A stretch of 64,000 nt of DNA from Paulinella micropora (GCA_009731375.1 BJOX01000222.1:265114-329113); one strand, 5' to 3'. Positions 12,697 to 26,933 are shown, counted from the stretch's first letter. Notes: a model not told the origin generated them from the letters alone. Translations and numbers: made by a program.

Positions 12697-12956
12697 GTCT
12701 AGACAGTCGACAGTCTCGAAACTCCATCTGCTTACTGGGTCCTCTGTAATGGAGGTGGGAGCTCGTTCTGCAAGGCGGCGCTTATGGAACGAGCCCTGGC
12801 CCCGCCTGGTACTAGGGAGCTTTGGTATCGCCTGTATCAGTCCCTTCCGTGCAAACATCACGGCTTAGCTGGGCATCGGGTTAATACTTTACCCACAGAC
12901 TTCCTTGGTTGACGAAATCAGAAGCTCCTTTTTTCTGACATTAGTCGATATCTCAT
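12697..12956 (+). mobile_element. SINE-B, full-length TCTA-flanked element
   Basis: This ~260-bp unit begins GTCTAGACAGTCGACAGTC and ends CGATATCTCATCTA followed by (TCTA)n. (TCTA)n also precedes it. It has no ORF. GGCTTAGCTGG near 12866 matches most of an A box, but no convincing B box is present. Four further copies lie at 14455-14676, 14981-15150, 15804-16057 and 26677-26934. The last 14 nt match the LINE-B 3' end at 13 positions. Confidence 0.8.
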
Positions 12957-12979
12957 CTATGTATCTATCTATCTATCTG

Positions 12980-13019
<40 letters not shown>

Positions 13020-13027
13020 AACGAGTG

Positions 13028-13178
13028 TTTTCTTCAACGTCCTACCTCCTCTTCTTTTTTCCAGAACACAGTCTACCCGTGATTCCCATCCCGGACACAT
13101 GCACAGTACACAAATTACTGTTTGATGTGAAACTGCGTTCCTTTGCAAGGACTACATTCCTTTGCGACATCTCATCTA
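13028..13178 (+). mobile_element. LINE-B 3' UTR fragment with 12-nt target-site duplication
   Basis: A severely 5'-truncated LINE-B insertion (TTTTCTTCAACGTCC to GCGACATCTCAT). CTAAACGAGTGT occurs immediately before and after it, interrupting an extended S1 unit. This is the clearest target-site duplication in the window and supports target-primed reverse transcription. Confidence 0.8.
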
Positions 13179-13230
13179 AACGAGTGTCGCGCTTTAACAC
13201 TGAAGTGGGTGCACTTGTCGGTCTATCTAC

Positions 13231-13273
<43 letters not shown>

Positions 13274-13338
13274 ACTATCTATCGATATATCCATCTATCA
13301 TCTACCCATCTATCATCTATCAATCTATCTAACCATCT

Positions 13339-13379
<41 letters not shown>

Positions 13380-13563
13380 ATACATACGTACGTACGTACG
13401 TACGTACATAAGTACATACATACATACATACATACATACATGCATGCATGCTGCATACATACATACATACATACATATATACATACATACATACATACAT
13501 ACATACAGCAGCGATAGAAAGATAGAAATACATACATACATACATACATACAGCAGTGATTAG
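13179..13563. repeat. Extended S1, (TCTA)n, (CT)n and (CATA)n block
   Basis: The rest of the extended S1 unit to about 13222, then TCTA, a 46-bp (CT)n, and CATA/CGTA repeats. The GCAGCGATAGAAAGATAGAA type unit is duplicated near 13506 and 13568. Confidence 0.85.
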
Positions 13564-13591
13564 TTGGACAGCAGCGATGATACAAAGATAG

Positions 13592-13641
<50 letters not shown>

Positions 13642-13702
13642 ATATATATATATATATATATGTTATCTTTCTATCAAGGGGCTATCCCACCGGTGATGGG
13701 TT

Positions 13703-13770
<68 letters not shown>

Positions 13771-13966
13771 TATCTTTCTATCTAGGTGCTATCCCACCGG
13801 TGATGGGTTGGACAGCAGCGATGGGATATATATATATATGTATATATATATATATGCTATCTTTCTATCTAGGGGCTATCCCACCGGTGATGGGTTGGAC
13901 ATATATATATAATATATATATATATGCTATCTTTCTCTTTAGGTGCTATCCCACCGGTGATGGGTT

Positions 13967-14015
<49 letters not shown>

Positions 14016-14101
14016 ATCTTTCTATCTAGGGGCTATTCCACCGGTGATGGGTTGGACAGCAGCGATGGGGTCCTCTGGAATCCTAACTCCTGAGGTGTTA
14101 T

Positions 14102-14105
<4 letters not shown>
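13564..14105 (+). repeat. Composite minisatellite: CCCACCGGTGATGGGTTGGA core plus (TA)n
   Basis: Five units contain GGGCTATCCCACCGGTGATG or a close variant followed by GGTTGGACA and (TA)n (near 13678, 13785, 13872, 13943 and 14030). The last runs into a family N unit (GGAATCCT...CTGAGGTGTTATA). Confidence 0.9.
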
Positions 14106-14154
<49 letters not shown>

Positions 14155-14199
14155 CCGACAAGTGCACCCACTTCAGTGTTAAAGCGCGACACTCGTTTA
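14106..14199 (-). repeat. (GATA)n and inverted extended S1 unit
   Basis: GATA repeats followed by the reverse complement of the extended S1 unit (14156-14199). It forms part of the right arm of an inverted duplication with 12.7-13.25 kb. Confidence 0.85.
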
Positions 14200-14356
14200 G
14201 ATGAGATGTCGCAAAGGAATGTAGTCCTTGCAAAGGAACGCAGTTTCACATCAAACAGTAATTTTTGTACTGTGCATGTGTCCGGGATGGGAATCACGGG
14301 TAGACTGTGTTCTGGAAAAAAGAAGAGGAGGTAGGACGTTGAAGAAAACACTCGTT
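14200..14356 (-). mobile_element. LINE-B 3' UTR fragment, inverted copy of the 13.0-kb insertion
   Basis: Reverse complement of the fragment at 13028-13178, with the same flanking ACTCGTTTAG duplication. It is therefore a copy of the same insertion, not an independent event. Confidence 0.8.
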
Positions 14357-14416
<60 letters not shown>

Positions 14417-14454
14417 CAGACAGATAGATAGACAGATAGATAGATAGATACATA

Positions 14455-14674
14455 GATGAGATATCGACTAATGCCAGAAAAAAGGTGCTTCTGATTTCGT
14501 CAACCAAGGAAGTCTGTGGGTAAAGTATTAACCCGATGCCCAGCTAAGCCGTGATGTTTGCACGGAAGGGACTGATACAGGCGATACCAAAGCTCCCTAG
14601 TACCAGGCGGGGCCAGGGCTCGTTCCATAAGCGCCCCTTGCAGAACGAGCTCCCACCTCCATTGCAGAGGACCC

Positions 14675-14676
<2 letters not shown>
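14455..14676 (-). mobile_element. SINE-B copy, 5'-truncated, inverted
   Basis: Reverse complement of SINE-B from GATGAGATATCGAC to GAGGACCCA, flanked by GATA repeats on both sides. It lacks about 35 nt of the 5' end seen at 12697. Confidence 0.8.
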
Positions 14677-14771
<95 letters not shown>

Positions 14772-14873
14772 GGATGGATGGATGGATGGATGGATGGATN
14801 NNNNNNNNNNNNNNNNNNNNNNNNNNNNNNNNNNNNNNNNNNNNNNNNNNNNNNNNNNNNNNNNNNNNNNGAT

Positions 14874-14959
<86 letters not shown>

Positions 14960-14980
14960 GGATGGATAGATAGATAGATA
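14677..14980. repeat. (GATA)n/(GATG)n with 71-N gap at 14800-14870
   Basis: About 300 bp of GATA with a GATG stretch leading into an assembly gap. The gap probably contains more of the same repeat. Confidence 0.9.
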
Positions 14981-15150
14981 GATGAGATATCGAATAATGT
15001 CAGAAAAAAGGAGCTTTTGATTTGGTCAACCAAGGAAGTCTGTGGTTAAAGTATTAACCCGATGCCCAGCTAAGCCGTGATGTTTGCACGGAAGGGACTG
15101 ATACAGGCAATACCAAAGCTCCCTAGTACCAGGCGGGGCCAGGGCTCGTT
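14981..15150 (-). mobile_element. SINE-B copy cut by an assembly gap
   Basis: Reverse complement of the SINE-B 3' two-thirds. It stops at GGGCTCGTT where a ten-N gap (15151-15160) begins, so its 5' end is unknown. Confidence 0.8.
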
Positions 15151-15160
15151 NNNNNNNNNN

Positions 15161-15195
<35 letters not shown>

Positions 15196-15196
15196 T

Positions 15197-15242
<46 letters not shown>

Positions 15243-15418
15243 GATGTTTCGCAACTCTTTCGAGTGCAGAAACAGAAAACTCTCTCGTCAATGTCAACAT
15301 TTGTGGATGACGCAAGAGTTGTATGGAGAGAGTGAGAGGGGCTACCTGCTCCACCGGAGTGCATGTGATCCAATCGATTCATGAGCCGAGTCGCCACAGC
15401 ACCGACGACAGACAGGCG

Positions 15419-15487
<69 letters not shown>

Positions 15488-15488
15488 G

Positions 15489-15563
<75 letters not shown>

Positions 15564-15659
15564 GGCTGGGAAAGAAAGAGAGCAACAAAGCTGTCACAGG
15601 TAAGATAGATANNNNNNNNNNCGACGGGGTCTTCAGGAATCCTCACACCTGAGGTATAT

Positions 15660-15710
<51 letters not shown>

Positions 15711-15711
15711 C

Positions 15712-15751
<40 letters not shown>

Positions 15752-15752
15752 T

Positions 15753-15803
<51 letters not shown>
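15161..15803. repeat. (GATA)n with a ~180-bp unique island and a family N unit
   Basis: GATA repeats surround a unique island at 15241-15420 with no recognised coding content. A ten-N gap lies at 15612-15621. CGACGGGGTCTTCAGGAATC (15622 on) starts a family N unit also found inverted near 17680-17726 and, diverged, near 14066. Confidence 0.8.
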
Positions 15804-15806
<3 letters not shown>

Positions 15807-16057
15807 GAGATATCGACTAATGTCAGAAAAAAGGAGCTTCTGATTTCGTCAACCAAGGAAGTCTGTGTGTAAAGTATTAACCCGATGCCCAGCTAAGCCG
15901 TGATGTTTGCACGGAAGGGACTGATACAGGCGATACCAAATCTCCCTTAGTACCAGGCGGGGCCAGGGCTCGTTCCATAAGCGCCCCTTGCAGAACGAGC
16001 TCCCACCTCCATTACAGAGGGCCCAGTAAGCAGATGGAGTTTCGAGACTGTTCCATA
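15804..16057 (-). mobile_element. SINE-B copy, nearly full length, inverted
   Basis: Reverse complement of SINE-B flanked by GATA downstream. Its 5' end reaches GAGTTTCGAGACTGTTC, then a ten-N gap (16058-16067). Confidence 0.85.
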
Positions 16058-16067
16058 NNNNNNNNNN

Positions 16068-16072
16068 GTTCC

Positions 16073-16166
<94 letters not shown>

Positions 16167-16190
16167 GTAGATAGACAGATATACAAATAC

Positions 16191-16245
<55 letters not shown>

Positions 16246-16532
16246 CGCATACGCATGTACATACGCATGTACATACGCATGTATATACGCATATACATCC
16301 GCATATACATATACATATACATATACATATGCATATACATATACATATGCATATACATATGCATATACATATGCATAGACATATGCATAGACATGTACAT
16401 AGACATACACATACACATAGACATAGAAATACACATACACATGCACATGCACATGCACATGCACATGCACATGCACATACACATACACATACGCATACAC
16501 ATACACATACACATACACATTTACATATACAC

Positions 16533-16565
<33 letters not shown>

Positions 16566-16610
16566 TATATAACAGTATATTTGCCACATGTAGAGCGACG
16601 TGGCGAGAAA

Positions 16611-16662
<52 letters not shown>

Positions 16663-16712
16663 GTCTGTCTATCTATCTGTCTATCTATCTGTCTATCTAC
16701 CTACCTACTTAC

Positions 16713-16755
<43 letters not shown>

Positions 16756-16756
16756 G
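16068..16756. repeat. (GATA)n, (ACATAT)n hexamers and (TCTA)n
   Basis: GATA to about 16185, then ~380 bp of ACATAT/ACATGC/ACATAC hexamers, a ~40-bp unique junction near 16570-16610, then TCTA repeats ending in TAG at 16754. Confidence 0.9.
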
Positions 16757-17257
16757 CAGAAGCCTAAGAGACAGTCATTTCATCGACCATCCCTGCTTGA
16801 CACTGCAAACGATTGGCAACTCCAAACCCAATACACTGGTTCTGAGCAAGCCTTTCCTGTCCACATTTGTGTCACTGACCTCCGCCCCGATATCGTTGTC
16901 TGGTCACTGTCTACCAAGATATGTATTCTGATCGAGCTAACGTGCCCGGTCGAGGAAAACATCCTTGACGCACGAGCCTACAAGACCAACCGATACAACA
17001 AGCTCAAATCTCAAATCGAGGACAACGGATGGACCTGCCACCTTCGACCAATCGAATGCGGGGCTCGCGGCATGGTATCGTTCTCTGTTCATCGATGTTT
17101 CCGCGCCTTGGGTTTTTCCCATCCCCAATCCAAATCCCTTTGCTTCAAGCTATCCTCCTGCGTAGCTCGTTGCTCTTTTGCGATTTATCGCTCCTGTGCA
17201 GTCAAAAATTGGACTAATCTTCCTCTAGTCCGTATTGGTGACTGCATTCCATCATAG
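16757..17257 (+). CDS. LINE-B C-terminal coding fragment (5'-truncated insertion)
   Basis: An open frame of about 166 codons follows a (TCTA)n tract and ends at TAG 17255-17257. It has no start because the insertion is 5'-truncated. It reads RPDIVVWS (near 16883), then [13 protein letters not shown], an [13 protein letters not shown] helix, [13 protein letters not shown] and a cysteine-rich end. This P-D ... E-L-T ... K-Y ... P-x-E-x-G-x-R-G pattern is the conserved C-terminal domain in many LINE-derived proteins after the reverse transcriptase, and its spacing recalls PD-(D/E)xK nucleases. A host gene is unlikely, because the 3' flank is the LINE-B 3' UTR also found at 51.03-51.37 kb. The family match is from memory of the pattern, not a search. 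Confidence 0.65.
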   Translation, partial: QKPKRQSFHRPSLLDTANDWQLQTQYTGSEQAFPVHICVTDLRPDIVVWSLSTKICILIELTCPVEENILDARAYKTNRYNKLKSQIEDNGWTCHLRPIECGARGMVSFSVHRCFRALGFSHPQSKSLCFKLSSCVARCSFAIYRSCAVKNWTNLPLVRIGDCIPS

Positions 17258-17570
17258 CCGTCCAGTGTTGCATAGCCCGGGCTAGGTCCCTGCGGGGGTT
17301 TAGGCCTCATACAATGTCATCATTGTAGCTTGCGCAAGCTTACGGTGCTCAAAACACTTGGACTAACGGCTTCCTTTTCTTTCTCTTCTTCCTTATCCTC
17401 CCACTCTCCATTCCTAGATTGCCTTTTCTTCAACGTCCTTCCTCCTCTTCTTTTTCCAGAACACAGTCTACCCGTGATTCCCATCCCGGACACATGCACA
17501 GTACACAAATTATTGTTTGATGTGAAACTGCGTTCCTTTGCAAGGACTACATTCCTTTGCGACATCTCAT
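17258..17570 (+). mobile_element. LINE-B 3' UTR, longest copy
   Basis: About 310 bp from CCGTCCAGTGTTGCATAGCC through GCTTGCGCAAGC and GCTCAAAACACTTGG to GCGACATCTCAT, then (TCTA)n. It is homologous to the inverted copy at 51034-51366 and contains the shorter fragments at 13028 and 14200. Confidence 0.8.
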
Positions 17571-17597
17571 CTATCTATCTATCTATCTGTGTGTGTG

Positions 17598-17637
<40 letters not shown>

Positions 17638-17638
17638 C

Positions 17639-17681
<43 letters not shown>

Positions 17682-17721
17682 ATATACCTCAGGTGTGAGG
17701 ATTGCTGAAGACCCCGTCGCT

Positions 17722-17772
<51 letters not shown>

Positions 17773-17789
17773 GTCTATCTATCTATATC
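17571..17789. repeat. (TCTA)n with inverted family N unit
   Basis: TCTA repeats with TATACCTCAGGTGTGAGGAT to GACCCCGTCG at about 17682-17724, which is the reverse complement of the family N unit at 15622. Confidence 0.85.
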
Positions 17790-17804
17790 TATATGTACAT
17801 GTAA

Positions 17805-17866
<62 letters not shown>

Positions 17867-17963
17867 ACTGTTCTATGCTATGTTATGATATGCTATTCTG
17901 CGCGATGCTATGATGTGTTTATCATTGCATAGCATATAACAGTATATACATATACATATACAC

Positions 17964-18005
<42 letters not shown>

Positions 18006-18036
18006 GTACATATACATATACATATACATATACATG

Positions 18037-18092
<56 letters not shown>

Positions 18093-18095
18093 GGT
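17790..18095. repeat. Inverted hexamer arrays: (TATATG)n ... (CATATA)n
   Basis: TATATG repeats at 17790-17868 face CATATA repeats at 17941-18093 across a ~70-bp centre whose edges also pair (ACTGTTCTATGCTATG with GCATAGCATATAACAGT). The result is a large potential cruciform. Confidence 0.8.
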
Positions 18096-18129
18096 CGTTG
18101 TTTCTCGCTCCACAACGTTCTACTTGGAA

Positions 18130-18630
18130 CCATTATACTATGCTTCGCTTTGCTACGCTATGGCTATGGCCACGGCTATGTCTATGGCTATGCTATGGCT
18201 ATGCTATGGCTATGGCTATGGCTATGGCTAGGGCTATGGCTAGCTATGTTATGCTATGGCTATGGCGATGGCTATGGCGATGGCTATGGCGATGGCTATG
18301 GCTACGCTATGCTATGTTGTATGTGTTTATCTAGGCTTTGTTTCTAGCCACCACGCTCTTCATGTGGCAAATGCATCACTATGCTATGGCTACGCTATGT
18401 TATGCTATGGCTATGATATGGCTATGGCTATGGCTATGGCTATGGCTGTGGCTACGCTATGCTATGTTGTATGTGTTTATCTAGGCTTTGTTTCTAGCCA
18501 CCACGCTCTACATGTGGCAAATGCATCACTTCATGGCCATCGCCTGGTCTGTCTATCTATCTATCTGTCTATCTATCTATCTATCTATCTATCTATGTGG
18601 CAAATGCATCACTTCATGGCCATGGCCTGG

Positions 18631-18679
<49 letters not shown>

Positions 18680-18712
18680 GTGGCAAAAGCATCACTTCAT
18701 GGCCATTGCCTG

Positions 18713-18720
<8 letters not shown>
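18130..18720 (+). repeat. (CTATGG)n hexamer array and triplicated GTGGCAAATGCATCACTTC unit
   Basis: CTATGG repeats with CGATGG and CTACG variants; the segment from GCTACGCTATGC to CAAATGCATCAC occurs twice (about 18300 and 18450). GTGGCAAATGCATCACTTCA with GGCCTGGTC then occurs three times (18511, 18598, 18680), separated by (TCTA)n. Confidence 0.85.
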
Positions 18721-20485
<1,765 letters not shown>

Positions 20486-20789
20486 GGTGTAAGCCACATG
20501 GTTAGTATGTATGTATGTATGTATGTATGTATGTATGTATGTATGTATGCATATGTATATGTATATGTATGTATGTAGGTATCATCGTCATGATTGCACA
20601 CGCGCCAATTTCGTTATGCAATCTTTATTATTCATGTGCAGTTATGTATGTAATGTATGTATGTATGTATGTATGTATGTATGTATGTATGTATGTATGT
20701 ATGTATATTCATGTATGTAGGTGTCATGGTTGTGATAGGGGTGGTAGGGTTGAGGGACACGCATCTGTGCGCGCTGTACTTGCTGTATA
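20486..20789. repeat. (TATG)n with family E units
   Basis: TATG repeats interrupted by GTCATGATTGCACACGCGCC (near 20588), a family E unit that recurs near 21640, 21900 and 22213 beside TCTA or TATG repeats. A shorter echo lies at 20718. Confidence 0.8.
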
Positions 20790-21138
20790 TGCGAAGTTCC
20801 TATTTCTTAAGCACAACGAACATTCGATTTCAGTCAATCTTTGCATCTGCAGCCTGTGTTATGGCTCATTAGAAAGCTCTTGATGAAAGCTGTCATCAAA
20901 CGAGCCACTACACACGCCCTCAAGATCAGAACTGGCTGAGAACGATGAGTTTGAAATCCATTGTGGTTAAGGACAAAGAACTTCTCATCTATCCTAAGCC
21001 ATAGGCTGCAGCGCTAGCTCAGGAAAGACCCGGGTGAATGTATGCACAGAAACTTTTGAGCCAACCCTTATGTATGTATGTATGTATGTATGTATCACAC
21101 CACTATCTTTAGTATGTTTGTATAGCTGCATATATCTG

Positions 21139-21173
<35 letters not shown>

Positions 21174-21538
21174 TTGAGAAGTCCCTATTTCTTAAGCACA
21201 ACGAACATTCGATTTCAGTCAATCTTTGCATCTGCAGCCTGTGTTATGGCTCATTAGAAAGCTCTTGATGAGAGCTGTCATCAAACGAGCCACTACACAC
21301 GCCCTCAAGATCAGAACTGGCTGAGAACGATGAGTTTGAAATCCATTGTGGTTAAGGACAAAGAACTTCCCATCTATCCTAAGCCATAGGCTGCAGCGCT
21401 AGCTCAGGAAAGACCCGGGTGAATGTATGCACAGAAACTTTTGAGCCAACCCTTATGTATGTATGTATGTATGTATGTATGTATCACACCAATATCGTTA
21501 TACTATCTTTAGTATGTTTGTATAGCTGCATATATCTG

Positions 21539-21545
<7 letters not shown>
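20790..21545 (+). repeat. Tandem duplication, two ~380-bp units
   Basis: The segment from AAGTTCCTATTTCTTAAGCA to GCTGCATATATCTGTATCTA occurs at about 20793-21170 and again at 21177-21545 with few differences. Each unit ends in (TATG)n, then (TCTA)n. No conserved ORF was recognised. Confidence 0.85.
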
Positions 21546-21597
<52 letters not shown>

Positions 21598-21735
21598 GCA
21601 TCTGTCTGTGTCTATCTATCTATCGATCTGTGTAGGAGTCACATCGTCGTGATTGCACACGCACAATTTTTGTTTTTGCACTCTCTAGTCTGTATGTGTA
21701 GTTATGCATATATGTCAGTATTTATCTAGCTAGCT
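21546..21735. repeat. (TCTA)n and a diverged family E unit
   Basis: TCTA repeats, then a family E unit at about 21632-21690 and a short unique stretch. Confidence 0.75.
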
Positions 21736-21882
21736 CACATAAAAGCATTCACCGCCAATTACCTAGGTAATTACCCTTGATGTGGTTGGCTTCCCGGGAA
21801 ATTCCCTGAATTTCGGAATTTCCCCGGGAAGCTAACCACAACAAGGGTGATTACCTAGGTAATTGGCGAATGCTTTTATGTG
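21736..21882. mobile_element. 147-bp foldback (MITE-like) element
   Basis: CACATAAAAGCATTC at the left end is the exact inverse of GAATGCTTTTATGTG at the right. The arms are about 65 bp with a 3-nt indel and few mismatches, and share TTACCTAGGTAATT and GGCTTCCCGG. It inserts into the low-complexity tract. No coding capacity and no certain target-site duplication. Typical of non-autonomous DNA transposons, but the superfamily is unknown. Confidence 0.7.
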
Positions 21883-22860
<978 letters not shown>

Positions 22861-23440
22861 ATATGATTGAAAGGTTAACTTACAGAAAAGACATATATAC
22901 ATACATACATGCATACATATATACAATCCATATATACAATCCATACATACATACTTACATACATACATACATACACTACCTACCTACCTACCTATCTCTC
23001 ATCATATGATTGGAAGGTGAACTTAGAGAAAAGACATATATACATACATACATGCATACATATATACAATCCATATATACAATCCTATCTATCTATATAC
23101 CTATCTACCTATCTACCTACCTACCTACCTACCTACCTACCTACCTTCCTACCTATCTACCTACCTACCTACCTACCTACCTACCTACCTACCTACCTAC
23201 CTACCTACCTACCTACCTTCCTACCTTCCTACCTACCTACCTACCTACCTACCCATCTCTTTTCATATGATTGAAAGGTGAACTTATAGAAAAGACATAT
23301 ATACATACATACATGCATACATATATACAATCCATATATACAATGTCATACATACATACATACATACATACATACATAGGTGAACGTACAGTAAAGAAAG
23401 GGATAGCATGGGCCGTTTCCATGCTCACACTACCCTTTGC
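22861..23440 (+). repeat. Triplicated CATATGATTGAAAGGTGAAC unit with (CATA)n/(TACC)n
   Basis: CATATGATTGRAAGGTKAAC followed by AGAAAAGACATATATACATA and ATACAATCC occurs near 22860, 23002 and 23263, separated by TACC arrays. Confidence 0.85.
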
Positions 23441-23443
23441 TTC

Positions 23444-23507
<64 letters not shown>

Positions 23508-23542
23508 GTATGTATATATATATACATATATATATATATATA

Positions 23543-23579
<37 letters not shown>

Positions 23580-23604
23580 TATATATACATGTATATATAT
23601 ATAT

Positions 23605-23660
<56 letters not shown>

Positions 23661-23689
23661 ATGTGTGTGTATGTGTGTGTATATATGTA

Positions 23690-23758
<69 letters not shown>

Positions 23759-23769
23759 ATATATATATA

Positions 23770-23814
<45 letters not shown>

Positions 23815-24628
23815 CTCTCCAGCCTCAATCCTCAACCACATGTTTGTATGTATGTATGTATGTATGTACGTACATACATACATACATACATACATACATA
23901 CGTGCATACATGCATGCATACATATATACATGTATACATACATGCATACAAACATGCATACATACATATAAAGTATCTGTGTATCTGTGTATCTATGTAT
24001 GTATGTATGTATGTATCTATGTATCTATGTATCTATGTATCTATGTATTTATGTATCTATGTATTATGTATGTATGTATGTATGTATGTATGTATCTATG
24101 TATCTATGTATGTACGTATGTATGTATGTATGTATGTATGTATGTATGTATGTATGTGTGTGTGTGTGTGTGTATGTGTGTATGTAGGTATGTATGTATG
24201 CATGCATGTATGTATGCATGCATGCACGCTTGTTACGTTATGTTATGTTATGTTATGTTATGTTATGTTATGATATGATATGTTAATTGTTTATGTTAAT
24301 TGTGTATGTTTATGTTTATGTTTATGTTTATGTTATGTTTATGTTATGTTATGTTGTGTTATTTTATATTTATGTTTATGTTTATGTTTATGTCTATGTT
24401 ATGTTATGTTATGTTATGTTATGTTATGTATGTATGTATGTATGTGTGTAATGTATATAATGTATGTATGTAATGTATGTATGTAATGTATGTGTGTAAT
24501 GTATGTATGTAATGTACGTATGTAATGTATGTATGTAATGTATGTATGTAATGTTTGTATGTAATGTACGTATTCAATGTAAGTATTTAATGTAAGCATG
24601 TATGTAAGTAAGTAAGTATGTATGTATG

Positions 24629-24659
<31 letters not shown>

Positions 24660-24764
24660 TGTATGTAACGTATGTAATTATGTAATGTATGTAATGTATG
24701 TATGTATGTATGTATGTATGTATGTATGCATGGATGCATGGATGTATGCATGTATGTATGTATG

Positions 24765-24795
<31 letters not shown>

Positions 24796-24930
24796 TTTAT
24801 GTTATGTATGTATGTATGTATGTATGTATGTATGTATTAATGTAATGTATGTATGTATGTATGTATGTATGTATGTATGTATGTATGTATGCATGTATGT
24901 ATGTATGTATGTATGTTTGTATGCATGTGT
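23441..24930. repeat. (CT)n, (TA)n, (TG)n, (TATG)n and (TTATG)n blocks
   Basis: CT and TA tracts to 23818, a ~25-bp unique spacer, CATA/TATG repeats, pentamer TTATG and TTTATG repeats at 24235-24430, then TATG and GTAATGTAT repeats. No coding content. Confidence 0.9.
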
Positions 24931-25205
24931 GTGTAGGTATGGTTTGGGTTTTACGAATCCTATGTTTTGTATGTATGTATGTATGTATATTTGTGTGGGT
25001 ATGGTTTGGGTTTTACAAACCCAATGTTTTGTACGTATGTATGTATGTATGTATGTATGTGTAGGTCTGGTTTGGGTTTTACAAACCCTATGTTTTGTGT
25101 TTCTGGAACTGCTGGTAACAATGTGTGTGTGTGTTTTTTTTTTGTTATTGTATGTGTATGTAGGAGAATATGTGTATGTTGGGGGGGGGGGGGGGGGGGG
25201 GAGAG
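24931..25205 (+). repeat. Triplicated GGTTTGGGTTTTAC unit, then poly-G
   Basis: TGGTTTGGGTTTTACAAACC with ATGTTTTGTA occurs near 24941, 25003 and 25069. The block ends in a G homopolymer at the edge of a gap. Confidence 0.85.
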
Positions 25206-25368
25206 NNNNNNNNNNNNNNNNNNNNNNNNNNNNNNNNNNNNNNNNNNNNNNNNNNNNNNNNNNNNNNNNNNNNNNNNNNNNNNNNNNNNNNNNNNNNNNN
25301 NNNNNNNNNNNNNNNNNNNNNNNNNNNNNNNNNNNNNNNNNNNNNNNNNNNNNNNNNNNNNNNNNNNN
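25206..25368. other. Assembly gap (163 N) between G homopolymers
   Basis: Poly-G on both sides; the missing bases are probably G-rich. Confidence 0.95.
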
Positions 25369-25516
25369 GGGGGGGGGGGGGGGGAGAGAGAGAGAGATTG
25401 AAGTTTCCCGTCTTTTTTTGCCGACTTTTTGTTCTGTATGTCTTGATACTTATATATATATATATATACATATATCCGACTTTTTGTTCTGTATGTCTTG
25501 ATACTTACATAAATAA

Positions 25517-25552
<36 letters not shown>

Positions 25553-25733
25553 AACTTTTTGTTCTGTATGTCTTGATACATACATATAAAATATATATAC
25601 AAAATATATATATATATACATATATATATAATCCAATAAATATATATATATATAATATATATATATACATATATAATATGTTGGTATGTATGTCTGTTTG
25701 AGTCAATTTCTTGTTCCTCAAAGAATACTAAGA

Positions 25734-25793
<60 letters not shown>

Positions 25794-25976
25794 GTATATA
25801 GGTCAATCTTTTTGTTCCTCAATAAACACCACAACATATATATATATATATATGTATATATATGTATGTATGTATGTATGTGTGTATGTGTATTTCTGCG
25901 TGAGTAGTCAACGAATACTACAAGTATACATACATACATACATATATATATATATATATGTTCACATATACATATA

Positions 25977-26009
<33 letters not shown>

Positions 26010-26010
26010 C

Positions 26011-26044
<34 letters not shown>

Positions 26045-26120
26045 TGTATGTATATATTTCTGCGTGAGTAGTCAATCTTTTTGTTCCTTAATGAAAACTA
26101 TAAGTTCATATATATCTATA

Positions 26121-26159
<39 letters not shown>

Positions 26160-26200
26160 AATGCTTTGTTCCTCAATGAGTACTACAAATTTTACCAACA
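25369..26200 (+). repeat. Composite minisatellites around CGACTTTTTGTTCTG and TCTTTTTGTTCCTCAA cores
   Basis: CGACTTTTTGTTCTGTATGT with CTTGATAC occurs near 25420, 25477 and 25552. A second core, AGTCAATCTTTTTGTTCCTC followed by a diverged AATACTA, occurs near 25710, 25800, 26070 and 26156, and in part near 25905. All are separated by (TA)n and (TATG)n. Confidence 0.8.
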
Positions 26201-26293
26201 CCCAACGGGAAGGTATCTCTCTCTCTCTCTCTCTCTCTCTCGTATATACATACATACATACATATATACAAATTTTACCAACACCCTACGGGA

Positions 26294-26327
<34 letters not shown>

Positions 26328-26411
26328 TATACATACATGCGTACATACATACATACATACATACAAATTTTACCAACACCCTTCGGGAAGGTGTGTCTCT
26401 CTCTCTCTCTC

Positions 26412-26477
<66 letters not shown>

Positions 26478-26530
26478 TTCTCTCTCTCTCTCTCTTGCTC
26501 TCTCTCACACACACACTTACACACACACAT
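26185..26530 (+). repeat. Triplicated TTTTACCAACACCC unit with (CT)n and (CA)n
   Basis: AAATTTTACCAACACCC then ACGGGAAGGT or TTCGGGAAGGT precedes (CT)n at about 26188, 26270 and 26365. Confidence 0.85.
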
Positions 26531-26535
26531 AGATG

Positions 26536-26578
<43 letters not shown>

Positions 26579-26595
26579 GGATGGATGGATGGATG

Positions 26596-26676
<81 letters not shown>
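26531..26676. repeat. (GATA)n
   Basis: GATA with a short GATG stretch, flanking SINE-B. Confidence 0.95.
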
Positions 26677-26678
<2 letters not shown>

Positions 26679-26933
26679 GAAATATCGACTAATGTCAGAA
26701 AAAAGGAGCTTCTGATTTCGTCAACCAGGAAGTCTGTGGGTAAAGTATTAACCCGATGCCCAGCTAAGCCGTGATGTTTGCACGGAAGGGACTGATACAG
26801 GCAATACCAAATCTCCCTAGTACCAGGCGGGGCCAGGGCTCGTTCCATAAGCGCCCCTTGCAGAACGAGCTCCCACCTCCATTACAGAGGGCCCAGTAAG
26901 CAGATGGAGTTTCGAGACTGTTCGACAGTCTAG

